Below, in pieces: positions 20,701 through 30,762 of a DNA stretch of 49,128 bases (its first letter is position 1; each line of letters opens with the position of its first letter). Source of the stretch: Nemertoderma westbladi (Eukaryota > Xenacoelomorpha > Nemertodermatida > Nemertodermatidae); assembly GCA_032718475.1 (NCBI GenBank), contig JAUCBJ010003680.1:1-49128 (forward strand). The letters are read 5' to 3'. Both the position numbers and the translations under genes were made by a program. The notes beneath the pieces were generated by a model. The model did not search any database. It saw nothing but the letters and a program-made list of their open reading frames with translations, and was not told the DNA's origin.

Positions 20701-21020
20701 GGCCTAGATGGTACATGAGCCCAGTGGGAAGAGTCTGCATTGGAAATCCCAGACTGAATTTCGCCATTTGGCCTCCCTCCAATAGGGTTTGGGCCAAGTG
20801 GGTCATTATCAGGGAGGGGTAAAGCAATGCCGGCTCCTCCCTCTCCTAGGGGTTGGGATACAGACTGCCTGTCAGGAGAAGACTGGCGCCTGTGGGGCCT
20901 TGTAAGTCCGGGCTCTCCACTGGCCCCAGATGGCCGGACCTCCGCGTTACTGGTACTATCCATTGTGGTTAGAAAGGGGGGGTGCTTTGTTACCGAGTAC
21001 GCTCTCGGGGCAGGTACCAC
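17760..21020 (-). pseudogene. Endonuclease-reverse transcriptase of the RTE-like element, two frameshifts
   Basis: Read from 21020 downward. The first about 130 residues are Pro/Ser/Gly-rich. APE-type endonuclease follows: ALADKLNLTAVGIQEHRM (catalytic Glu in QEH), VMVCYSPTS-like near 20310, GDFNASLP near 20215, TVNRNSGHL, QIDHLIF and TDHRLVMG. RT follows in a 636-residue open piece (17760-19670): LTPVPKKGNLSYFGSYRGIS, NQNGFQKGRGTFEPIL, VLFVDFFKAFDSVSRPRMF, GVLQGDTLAPFLF and LDFADDLGLLS (FADD box). The C-terminal domain has LAGHCFRRQDQPVHNLVLW and GGQPMTFLKRLL, ending GAAGTAP and TAG at 17760. Frame changes near 20290 and near 19676 make it non-functional, but the RT half alone is intact. Confidence 0.88.
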
Positions 21021-21041
21021 ACCCTGGTTTGCCAGTCCACA

Positions 21042-21063
21042 GGGGGGGGGGGGGGGGGGGGGG
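21042..21063 (+). repeat. Poly(G) run of 22
   Basis: 22 uninterrupted G (C on the element's coding strand) in the 5' part of the RTE-like element, just before its first Met at 21020. Such runs are often miscounted in assemblies. Confidence 0.95.
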
Positions 21064-21430
21064 TTCCAGTGGGGTTACAATGGGCCCATCTCCCAAAGCT
21101 CCCCTGGTACATATGGCCCACCATTGGCAAGTGGCTCATCTGCTAGGCCATATACTACACCCCTGCTACAGGTGCAGCTTGCAGTGGGAGGTACCTTCGT
21201 CTTTATAGACGCAAGGTACATCCTAATACTTGACCAGCCCTTGGTTGATGACCTGCCTGATCAAGTCCCATACCCCTGCAGCCAGGTATGAGGGTCCAGC
21301 TCTAGGACCAGGGAAAAGCCTACATCCACTCAGCATGGAAGTAGGGACAGGCAGTGGCAGGTAGTACCATGTTACTGCAATAATGGTAGCAGGAATTCTG
21401 CATAAGAAGACCTGACCTGACCCTGGAGGG

Positions 21431-21790
21431 ATAATACATTACAAATTTGTGTAGGCCTAGAGTATACTACTATAATATACTATTAGTTGGCACACTGGGA
21501 AGAGCTATTCAACCGGCGGGATAATACATTACAAATTTGTGTAGGCCTAGAGTATACTACTATAATATACTATTAGTTGGCACACTGGGAAGAGCTATTC
21601 AACCGGCGGGATAATACATTACAAATTTGTGTAGGCCTAGAGTATACTACTATAATATACTATTAGTTGGCACACTGGGAAGAGCTATTCAACCGGCGGG
21701 ATAATACATTACAAATTTGTGTAGGCCTAGAGTATACTACTATAATATACTATTAGTTGGCACACTGGGAAGAGCTATTCAACCGGCGGG
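21431..21790 (+). repeat. 90-bp satellite, four tandem units
   Basis: Units begin at 21431, 21521, 21611 and 21701 with exact 90-bp spacing and almost no divergence. Each contains acaaatttgtgtaggcctag and ends caaccggcggg. A fifth unit starts at 21791 and breaks off after 20 bases. Very recent homogenisation. Confidence 0.95.
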
Positions 21791-21810
21791 ATAATACATT
21801 ACAAACTATA

Positions 21811-22160
21811 ACAGTTGATATTTGATTACTTGTCTGGGATAGAGTGAGGGAGTAATAAACTTGGCAAGTAATAGACTTCTCTGCAGTTTGGGCCTATCCA
21901 TTCAATAAATAGTAGTAGCTTACTAGGCCCTCATGAGCGCCAAGCATGTGTGTATCTATCACAGAGTCTATGGCAATTTTCTTGTTATGGGGCTATTTTT
22001 CAAAATAATTTTTTCCGAAACTTTTTTCCACATCCTGGTGTTCAGCTGCGTCGATTGAAATAACTTTCATTGACGAAAGAGATATACAGTAGCACAGTAT
22101 ACAGTATACAGTATGCAGTTCACCCGATACAGATAGATACATACATACATACACACACCT
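21811..22160. other. Spacer without recognised gene
   Basis: Unique-looking AT-rich sequence with no supported coding region. Confidence 0.5.
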
Positions 22161-22163
22161 ATA

Positions 22164-22392
22164 TCATACATACATACATACATACATACATACATACATA
22201 CATACATACATACATACATACATACATACATACATACATACATACATACATACATACATACATACATACATACATACATACATACATACATACATACATA
22301 CATACATACATACATACATACATACATACATACATACATACATACATACATACATACATACATACATACATACATACATACATACATACATA
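22164..22392 (+). repeat. (CATA)n microsatellite
   Basis: About 57 uninterrupted tetranucleotide units, preceded by a shorter interrupted stretch from 22137. Open frames across it in both directions are artefacts of the period. Confidence 0.98.
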
Positions 22393-23294
22393 GATAGATA
22401 GTGAATGCTTCTACTTTTATAGTAAATTTATTGAAAGTTCAATAACTTTCATTAACTTAATAAAAATAAAGAACATAATAATAGTCATTTATGTGATATT
22501 GAGGTTTATACATTATTTTGAATTTAACTTGAACGAAGAGGTGGACACTGGACAGTTGAACAGTCGTCTGCGCTGAAGCTAGAGAGCTTCTTTTGCGGTG
22601 CACAGGCCCCGCCAGCTAAGTGACAGTTTGGCTCTATATTCGCGATTGCAGGAAATAATAAAAAGTTTAGCTATACAACTTTGTCATTATAGTACAGGGT
22701 TGTGCTATATAATATAAAATAATTCCGCTATATAAAAATGTCACCATAATATTGGGATAACCTAAGTGTCTATTATTATATTATCCCATACCATCCCGAT
22801 TTTGCAAAAATTATATCATTTTTTGATCAGCTCAGTTTCTAAATTTTTGGGACTAAATTCATTAGACTTGCTATAGTTCTTTGTTCTTTTTCTACAGTGA
22901 TAAAGTATAAATTTCGGTGATTAAATGTTCGTCACTTTATCTATTGGTTAGTAGTTCATAATCACTGGACCTCTGGTTATTATCACCCGTTATATCTCTA
23001 CCTTTTCCTATTATCACTATGAATGTATGTATGTAACTAACTATAATTATTTATCTATGTTTACTGTATAAATAATGTTTAGTATTAGCAATTATTAATT
23101 TGGTACACGTGCTACTAAAACACAAGCTGTAACACAAGCTACCCGCTACCATTACAACCGCCGGAAACACAGTTGAGAGAGGTACAATACTTAATTCACA
23201 ATCCTCCATTAATACAATGTTCTCTATTTGGGATGGAGTGATTCATGCGCGTTGTCATTAACGAGTTAGGGAGTGTTTATGTTATATAACACTT

Positions 23295-23300
23295 TTTATT
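23295..23300 (-). terminator. Poly(A) signal AATAAA
   Basis: Minus-strand AATAAA (plus strand tttatt) 23 bases after the stop codon of the gene at 23324. The same signal follows copy 2 at 36250-36255. Confidence 0.6.
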
Positions 23301-23323
23301 ATGGTGTTCTGTCACAGAAAACC

Positions 23324-24604
23324 TCACTGAATAGTATCCGAAGATTTCTTTAAACACATCAAAATCATCAGCGCCAAAAGAAACGGAACTCCTGTGAGAC
23401 TTATGAGAGAAGAAGCTGTTTGAAATCCCAGATAATCGTTTAGTAAACCTCCGCCAACTGCTCCCACAATATTTCCAACATACATGGAGATTCTAAATAA
23501 TTGTAAGAGTACTGATCTCGTGTCAACGTTATCAGAAAATCCACTTTCTTGAATTGCAAGGCGTGTTTGAGTTTCTAAAGCTGTTGTTTGAAATAATCCA
23601 GCCCCTATTCCTAATATGACACAGCCAATCAATGAAATTGTAAGGGAATGTGGTAAGCCGAGCGCTTGTGTTGGCCCTATCAGTTGCATTGAAATCACTA
23701 AAACCAGGGTTCCGAGTATGCTTGGATAAATGGTATTCATTTTCTTCATAAAAAAGCTCATCAGCAAACCAGTCGATCCTTGACAAACAGGATATATCAT
23801 GAAGGCAAGCCCAATGTTATACTGGTTGATATTGTAGTTGTTATAAAGGTAGGCGGCGTAATTCGCCATGGAAAAATACACGACCACTGGTTCGTAAATG
23901 TGTAATATGAAGATTATTAAAATTCCTGGGTGTTTGAGAATTACCAGATAAGTTGGTCTTTCTTCGTTCGAATCAAATCTATCGTCGAGTTGAGTGGGAG
24001 CTTCAATGCAGCAGTAAAGGACAAGAAAGAGGAAAAACATACCAGATATGATAAATGGGAATTCGAAGCCCAAATTGTAAAACACTACTGAACCAAAAAT
24101 CGGGGAAATTGTGTAGCCCAGTGTCCCAATAACTAACGCTATGCTCGACAGAAAACTTCTATTTGTTGGGCACAATTCCATTAATAGACTATAAGAATAC
24201 ACATAACTAATTGTTAGTCCAACTCCTTCAAATAGACGCAAGGTGAAACAGACTAATATATGTAACTCATTGACTGGAATATATTCCACAAATCCAAAAA
24301 GTAGTTGGGCAAGAGATCCAATGACTCCAAATAGACCCAATGAAATCCGCGTTCCCCAGTTGCTGATTCGATGAGGAAAGACTATATAGATAAAAAGTTG
24401 TACAAAAGAGAATGTTGCTAACAAAGAGCCAATGAGAGTCTTTGTCCAACCTCGAGATTCGACCACAATAGGAAAGAATGATTCTAAAAGGTTGAGACAC
24501 CAGCAGGGGACCATCTGATAAACCAGCAACAGAACCACCAAGATTTTATACCTCCATCCACTTCTATTAGTTACACTTGCATTATGGGAACCAAATACTT
24601 TCAT
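23324..24604 (-). CDS. SLC18B1-like MFS transporter, copy 1
   Basis: An intronless 426-residue membrane protein with about 12 hydrophobic segments, starting MKVFGSHNAS. Helix 1 follows WRYKILVVLLLVYQMVPCW. ESFFPIVVESRGWTKTLIGS leads into helix 2. RLFEGVGLTISYVYSYSLL, NRSFLSSIALVIGTLGYTIS and PIFGSVVFYNLGFEFPFII follow in the order seen in SLC18B1, the vesicular polyamine transporter family. In the C-half, FMIYPVCQGSTGLLMSFFMK, IGCVILGIGAGLFQTTALE and GAVGGGLLNDYLGFQTAS match the family. Polyamine or amine exchange is known for SLC18B1; substrate here is inference. A poly(A) signal lies just downstream. Alternative: another MFS branch with the same fold. Confidence 0.85.
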   Translation of the reverse strand: MKVFGSHNASVTNRSGWRYKILVVLLLVYQMVPCWCLNLLESFFPIVVESRGWTKTLIGSLLATFSFVQLFIYIVFPHRISNWGTRISLGLFGVIGSLAQLLFGFVEYIPVNELHILVCFTLRLFEGVGLTISYVYSYSLLMELCPTNRSFLSSIALVIGTLGYTISPIFGSVVFYNLGFEFPFIISGMFFLFLVLYCCIEAPTQLDDRFDSNEERPTYLVILKHPGILIIFILHIYEPVVVYFSMANYAAYLYNNYNINQYNIGLAFMIYPVCQGSTGLLMSFFMKKMNTIYPSILGTLVLVISMQLIGPTQALGLPHSLTISLIGCVILGIGAGLFQTTALETQTRLAIQESGFSDNVDTRSVLLQLFRISMYVGNIVGAVGGGLLNDYLGFQTASSLISLTGVPFLLALMILMCLKKSSDTIQ

Positions 24605-24640
24605 TATAGCAATGTTTATTGACTAAGATTAAAGTGTTAA

Positions 24641-25746
24641 CCCTTTCAAGACTGTATATGGTATAACAGTTAGGTCACACCTACTAGACTATGGCCTAGG
24701 TATTATGCCACGAAGTACTAGTAGTTCTATGGCCACCTAAACATGTCAGTCTGATAGCTGACACCACACCCATTACATGTTCAGTACTCGTCCTCATAAC
24801 CAAATTAAGCGGCAATTTCAAATTTAATTGGTTGTTTTGGTTTTTGGTGGGGCTGTAGGGCAGTAAGTATACTGGAATATAAAAGCCTGCCGGTACTGGT
24901 TATACTGTATAATGTCTGTTAGTCTGTCTGTCCAAAAATAAGAAAGCATATTATGTTATAGAAGCATTCGCCATGGGGGTTTTCCAGGTCGCTGATTTCA
25001 TTTCTGATGCCAGTTTTTACGACTGACCAACTCTAGGCTGTCTGTGTCTGTATGTATGTATATTTGTCTGTCAGTCTGTCTGTCAAAAAATAGGAAGCAT
25101 ATTATGTAATAAAACCATCCGCCATGGGGGTTTTCGGATTTCATTTCTGATGTCAGTTTTCACGCCTGCTCGACTCACGACACATTGTGACAGGTGACTG
25201 TATGTATAATATGCTTCCTTATTTTTTGACAGACAGACTGTCAGACATACATACAGACACAGACAGCCTAGAGATGGTCAGTCGTAAAAAACTGACATCA
25301 GAAATGAAATCAGAGACCTGGTAAACCCCAAATAGCGAATGTTTTTATTATATAATATGTTTTCTTAGTTTTTGACAGAAAGACTGACAGACAAACAGAC
25401 ATGCATACAGACACAGACAGCCTAGAGTTGGTCAGTAGTTAAAAGTGACTTCGGAAACGAAATCAGAGACCTGGAAAACCCCCATGGCGAATGTTTTTAT
25501 TACATAATATGCTTCCATATTTTTTGACTGACAGACAAACAGACATACATACAGACACTGACAGCCTAGAGTTTGTCAGTCGTAAAAACACACACCACAA
25601 ATGAAATCACCAACCCTTAAAACCCCCAGAGCGAGAATGTTTGTAGATTTTATTTTTTCTTAAGTATTGACAGACAAACAGACAGAAAGACCGACAGACT
25701 TCAGTCTGTGGGGAACACATAAAATAGTGAATTAGGCGCGAATGGG
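24641..25746. mobile_element. piggyBac-like non-autonomous element (MITE)
   Basis: 1106 bp between two TTAA tetranucleotides (24637-24640 and 25747-25750). The ends are CCCTTTCAAG and GCGCGAATGGG, a short TIR starting CCC as usual for piggyBac. Copy 2 of the duplicated block has a single TTAA at the same place (37592-37595), an empty site. The interior has no coding region. It is built from inverted and direct copies of a unit containing a gacagac tract, a long stretch ending gcatattatg and cgccatggggg (left-facing near 24910-25165, reverse near 25200-25620), so the element can fold back. Confidence 0.88.
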
Positions 25747-25963
25747 TTAATAATAAAATATTACGCAAAAGGCCAAGACTAAGATATATCAGCCTATTTA
25801 TACCAATAACTTAATTTATTATTACTTGCCAAAAAATTGTTGTATAAAGTTTTCATTGGCTAAAAACAACTGAATAAGTAGTAAAGTATATATATATATA
25901 TATAGAGAGTAAAACTAGGTTTATCATTTACTTCTCATATTGTCTGGAAACCCAGGATCAATA

Positions 25964-26287
25964 AAAAGTAAACATTCTCTTTTCACTGAACGTGATGAAG
26001 TTATTATTATTCAATAATATGAGAAACCCACCACCTATCTAATATATTTGTATAGACTTAAGGTATTACTAACACATTATTTATTTTAAATCATATAAAC
26101 TCCAACAAGCAACCTAATGCTATTGTTGTAAATTGCATAAAAGAAATATAAGAACATAACCCGTCACCGTCACTAGTTATAGACCTACAAGCACTTAATT
26201 ACTTGCACACTTTTACGAACCGGAACCGCATTAATAACATAAAATAAGCACCAAAATACTGCAAAGATAGGTAATAAAGTGTAATAT
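25964..26287. other. Spacer without recognised gene
   Basis: AT-rich; nothing recognised. Confidence 0.5.
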
Positions 26288-26475
26288 ATGGGTATGCACA
26301 TTGTATGGGATACTAATAGTTTTTGTAACAGATTTTATCATCATCCTATTATGGCGGACCTTATTGCCATTGCTTTATATAAAAAAATTCCAAAATTTAT
26401 GATTATTTCTTCCGATTTTGATGACAAAAGTGAATGGAATCTATTAATAGTTGGAGAGCGATACATAACCACAGG
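26288..26475 (+). CDS. Possible exon of unknown protein
   Basis: An open frame starting MGMHIVWDTNSF runs for about 62 residues to a strong donor-like cag|gtaaga at 26473-26480. The peptide (DLIAIALYKKIPKFMIISSD and onward) has a natural composition but matches no family I recognise. The donor and the 10 codons before it lie inside an 85-bp segment repeated at 26874-26958. Weak call. Confidence 0.2.
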
Positions 26476-27047
26476 TAAGAATTTACTTCTTGCATCGGCA
26501 TAAGCAGACCCAACCAGTGTAGAATGGAATGGAATTACAGAGGAATGAAACACTGGTGAAATTAAATGAAACCAAAAAAATTCGAAAATGGGTTTGTTTT
26601 TGATTTGGTACATGCTCAGAAATGTTAATTTATTGGTCATAGGAAGTGCCTACAGGAAACGAAACTTTTGCACACTTTTATTCACATTTTGTGCAGAGCA
26701 GGTGCATAATTTGTAATTCGACTATTTTTGATAAACCACCTGTGTTGATACAATTTTTAGCACTGAATTCATGAAGTACGATAAATTTTGACCTAAAATA
26801 AGTATAAATTCAAAGCTACATCTCATTTTTAGAAATTAGTGGGGAGGTTGACCTTTTCATGGAATGAGCCAATAGTTGGAGAGCGATACATAACCACAGG
26901 TAAGAATTTACTTCTTGCATCGGCATAAGCAGACCCAACCAGTGTAGAATGGAATGCGTCCCAACCTCGCCACTCTTACGCACCGGAAGCAGACCCAACC
27001 AGTGTAGAATGGAATGCGTCCCAACCTCGCCACTCTTACACACCGGA
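26449..27047 (+). repeat. 85-bp direct repeat and 60-bp tandem duplication
   Basis: 26449-26533 and 26874-26958 are identical over about 85 bases (starting gttggagagcgatacataac). Inside the second copy, a 60-bp unit containing gcagacccaaccagtgtaga occurs twice in tandem from 26928 and 26988. Perfect identity implies very recent duplication. Confidence 0.85.
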
Positions 27048-27497
27048 CATTACTGAGATAATTAATTGATCCTGAAAAAAAAAAGGGCGGGGGAAATTCA
27101 AAAAGAGTTTGCATATCCCTTCAGTTTGCTGTCCGTCCCCTCTCAAGTTAGGCTTGTGACCGCGTTGGCCAGACGAATGGACGCGACGACCGTGGTGTGG
27201 ACAGGGCGCTTACGGGCTGACCTGGACCCTCGTACGCAGGGAGGCCCTCAGTAGCGTAAAGTTCAGTTCTCGCCGAACCCAATTCATGCTCTCGTTGTAC
27301 CGTATCATGCTGCATTCCGACAACTTGGACGCGAGTTGCTTCACAAACAAATAAATAGAATAAATAAATAAATAAATGAATTGAATAAATAGAAAGGTGA
27401 ATGTCACGGGATAACCTATTATTAGCGCTTCGAAGATGCCTGATAGGCCGAAACGTACGTATAGCGCCTGTATGATCAGAACAGCCGGAAGCCTGGA
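27048..27497. other. Spacer without recognised gene
   Basis: Contains an interrupted (AAAT)n tract at 27345-27390. No coding region supported. Confidence 0.5.
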
Positions 27498-27541
27498 AGG
27501 ATCTCATTTCCACTGTCCGAGTTCGCTCGACCTAGTAGTAG
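27498..27541 (+). mobile_element. 5'-truncated RTE-like 3' end
   Basis: Matches the last 44 bases of the element ending at 35129. Frame here reads W-K-D-L-I-S-T-V-R-V-R-S-T then TAG, and the stop codon is the first unit of the (TAG)n tail. This copy shows the tail frame that is broken in the larger element. Confidence 0.75.
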
Positions 27542-27811
27542 TATGAAATCGACAATACTCACAGATTTTTAGTTTGTCAGTTTCAAATCAGATTTTTAAT
27601 TTTATTTGTTTAGTAGATACAGGAAACCATTTCAATTAGATGTTATGATCAAATCAGTAATTAATATAGCTGCTTTATATCTTTGTGAGAAATTTTATTC
27701 TGTATATAAAGTACTAATCTCCATCTTGCAGCTGTTCAAAAAACCTGTAAGAAACTCATTGAAGTCGTTGAACTGATAAAATACTTCATATCAAAGGGGT
27801 GCAAGGGGGTT
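27542..27811. other. Spacer without recognised gene
   Basis: AT-rich; nothing recognised. Confidence 0.5.
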
Positions 27812-28400
27812 GTATTATAACTCTGCATTGAGTCATAATTGTGGTTATGGTAGTTCTTGTGATAAGCAGTTTAGTGTCAAAAGACATAAATGGAATGTGT
27901 TAGCTTATTCAATCCCGCTAACACCCCATAAAGTTATAAGCCGATAAGCAATATTGGGAGCCACGAGATTGGATAATTAACCAACTCGTGCCATCCCAAT
28001 AAGAGTGGGAAGGAAGCACACAATAGAGGGTCAGGGGCCAAACCCCTAACCCAGAGAGAATAGGTGGAGTGAACGGGAACACTCCAAAGGGCGCCAACAA
28101 GGGTATCAACCAATCAGAGGGGGGCAAGGCATCGATTAGGTAGTAATTAGGCCAACCGTGCAATATAATCAGTAACCTATTAATCAGTAATTCAGTTATC
28201 TCAGTGCAGTAGTGCTAGCATAGGTTAGTTAGTTTAGATAGGGGAGCACGGGACTTTTAGTTACCGTATCCCGCCTTCCACATATCTATATCTATATCAG
28301 ATATTATATGCAGAGTATTATAACTCTGCATTGAGTCATAATTGTGGTCATGGTAGTTCTTGTGATAAGCAGTTTAGTGTCAAAAGACATAAATGGAATG
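27812..28400. repeat. 86-bp direct repeats flanking an LTR-like 417-bp insert
   Basis: 27812-27897 and 28315-28400 are 86-bp direct repeats with one difference. Between them, 27898-28314 starts TGTTAGC, has the inverse GCTAACA 19 bases on, contains a GC-rich promoter-like centre, and ends near tatatgca. It resembles a solo LTR, but 86 bp is far too long for a target duplication, so the repeats must have another origin, such as a tandem duplication spanning the insert. Confidence 0.45.
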
Positions 28401-28467
28401 AGTTCTTGATATAAACTAATAAGGTATAATTGTGGTTCTAGTAATAAACAATGTATTGAGAAATATC

Positions 28468-30224
28468 CTTCTAAGTGCCAAAATGGGGTCCATGGTTCCA
28501 CGACCTTTACGGAACCCATTCTGATTTCTACGGAGCAGTCTCTCAATGGGATCCCTGATGCGATTTAATAGAATTCTATTGTATAGCTTTGCAGCAATCG
28601 AGATTAATGAGATTCCCCGAAAAGAACCATAGAGTGTTAGGTTGCCCTTCTTGGGAACTGGCACCAACTTATTTGTTTTCATTTCTTGTGGGACTCTTGT
28701 TGTTCTGTATATGTCTACTTTGATGGTATAGATGAGCTTTAAACACTCAGGTATTTTAAAGATCTCAGGGGGGACACCATCTACTCCACTGGCACGATTG
28801 GTCTTAATGCTCTTTGCAGCAGCCTTCACTTCTGCAAAGGAGATATCGCCAATGGGAATATCTGGGAGTACAGACTCAGAGACTTTTACTTCTATAAAGT
28901 TGTCAAGCAATACCCTGTCATTATTGAGGAGCTTTTCAAAATCGGCCTTCCAAACATTGAGGTGATCGGCTGGTGATTCTGCCTTAACCTTGGTGGTTGG
29001 TTGACTTTTCCGCCAAGTAAGCAAGTTGATCGATTTCCATGCCTGGGATGATTGCCTGCCTTTGTCAGCATCAGTGATGGCATCAACCTGTTGGTTTATT
29101 AGCTCCTGCAGATTAACAGAGTACTGCCTGTTCAGGGACCTAGATGCAGCCTTAACTGCATTCTTGGCCGCTGGGGTCTGTTTGAGTCGGGACTCTTTCT
29201 GCGCCTTATAGAGGTCATTTCGTCACTTTTGAATTTTATTGTCAGTCCAGGGGGCCCTTTTCCTGTTTCGAGGGTATACAGGAACTGTTTCTGCAGCTGC
29301 TAACTTAACTGCTTCTGTGAAGGCAGTATAGCTCTTGCAGTGATCTGCCGCCTCAGAGGCAAGAACCTCATACCTGTTGCTCAGCTGTAGTGTGAAGCTG
29401 GATCTCACACTTGGCTGTTGTAACAGAGATGACAAAGACATGCCGCGGCAGGGCTGATTTCGTTGTTCTGCTAGCACGCAGATTAAGTCTTACCTTGGCC
29501 ACAATAAGGCGGTGATCACTGGAGAAGGGTCGAAGTGTAAATGCATTACAGTCTTGTATAGAGCTCCTGTATTTCCTACGCAACAGAATATGGTCTATCT
29601 GGGACTTGTGACCACTGGGTACACTATGAGTCCATAGCTTTCCAGTTCGCTTCTTGAACTGGGTTCCAGCCGAAAACAATCCATTTGCAGAGATAATATC
29701 CTGAAGATGGACGGAATTTCGGTTAACACTGTCGTTATTTACCCAGGGCGATGTAGGTGATTGATGCAGACTTGCATTAAACTCTCCCAGGAATGTTAAG
29801 AATGCATGCTGATCCACTCCATCAGTAGCTGCTTGTAGATTGTGGTAGAAATTATCCACCTCCTCTACAGGGGCAACATTAGTTGGAGAGTAGCACACAG
29901 TCAGAACCACTTTAGGAAAATTCTTAGCCAGTCTTCCAGAACATGAGAAGTGGCAAAGGATGATGCGGTTAGAGATTTGGTCTATTTTGTCCAATGCTGC
30001 ATGTGCAGTTGGATTCATCAATAGACCAATTCCACCATTGCCACTATCATCTGCTTATGCGAGGGCGAGTCGCCAACCGACCCCCATGTCCTAAATCAGA
30101 ACCTCTTAAGTCAGTCCAGTCTGCATTCGGTGCTCTTGAACACCCACTGCGCTAAGAGAAAGCTTATCTGCCAAGGCAGTCAGCTCACCTTGTCACATTG
30201 GGGACCCAAGTGTTAGGGTGGGTT
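28468..30224 (-). pseudogene. RTE-like element, endonuclease and N-terminal RT only
   Basis: Read from 30224 downward: GELTALADKLSLSAVGVQEH, then (past a short frame break near 30060) LMNPTAHAALDKIDQISNRI, VLTVCYSPTN, FLGEFNASLH, SVNRNSVHLQ, QIDHILLRRKYR and SSDHRLIVAKV, the APE endonuclease. A linker and RT follow: SGVDGVPPEIFKI, LVPVPKKGNLTLYGSFRGIS, NQNGFRKGRGTMDPILALRR. The RT ends abruptly at about 28468 before the KAFDSV motif. Both ends are truncated, and at least two frame changes lie near 29390 and 29230. Same family as 17736-21423. Confidence 0.85.
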
Positions 30225-30762
30225 TCCTAGTGGTATGTTTATTGATAATTAGTTTATAATGAGCACATTACAGATAATCAGATCCGATCAAGCAATTCTC
30301 CATATTATATTACTCAACTTTATTTCTTTTCAAAATTAAGATTAACATACACCTAAAATAATCTGGTAATTATAAACAGCACTATTATACAATAGTGCTT
30401 GAAAAATATAATCGTATAATCTCTGGAGACATGACAGGGAGGTAGGATTGGATACGTGGTTAATGTCGAGACAGGGGGCTGTGAAGTATAACTTTTTAAG
30501 CTATGTGAACTATATTTACCACTATTGATACCTGCTTTGTTATTATATTATGTAATCTAGTCTCCGTTAGTGGGGGGTTCACGCAGGACGGAGGTTGCAA
30601 ACTTAGCCAACTAGTACTACTATTTCTACCATTGACTAGTCGCCCTCTAGCAAGAGACTGGAGAACTACTGATGAATCCCCCACTTCAATTCAATGTTAG
30701 ACTTTGACAGACTACAGGTGAACCGAGTTTGGTTTCGTAGTCTCAAAGAGTGAATAAGTTTT

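Larger units (their letters stand above)
17736..21423 (-). mobile_element. RTE-like non-LTR retrotransposon, near complete
   Basis: A 3.69-kb element with APE endonuclease and RT on one coding strand, about 10 bases of 3' UTR, and a short (ATC)n tail on the minus strand at 17750-17736. Very short 3' UTR plus microsatellite tail is the RTE-clade habit. The flanks TGGTGGGAT (17727-17735) and TGGAGGGAT (21424-21432) form a 9-bp target duplication with one mismatch. The target lies inside the 90-bp satellite, whose units continue on both sides. Confidence 0.85.
22999..25963. repeat. Duplicated block with SLC18B1-like gene, copy 1
   Basis: Matches 35975-37778 over its whole length once the TTAA-flanked insertion at 24641-25746 is removed. 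Homology begins near cctattatcactatgaatgta and ends near aaacccagg. Both coding and non-coding parts are conserved, so this is a DNA-level duplication, not a retrocopy of a processed mRNA relative to copy 2. Confidence 0.88.

Noticed and set aside
22067-22393. Open frames on both strands (YVCM/YIHT repeats)
   Set aside because: By-product of the (CATA)n microsatellite.
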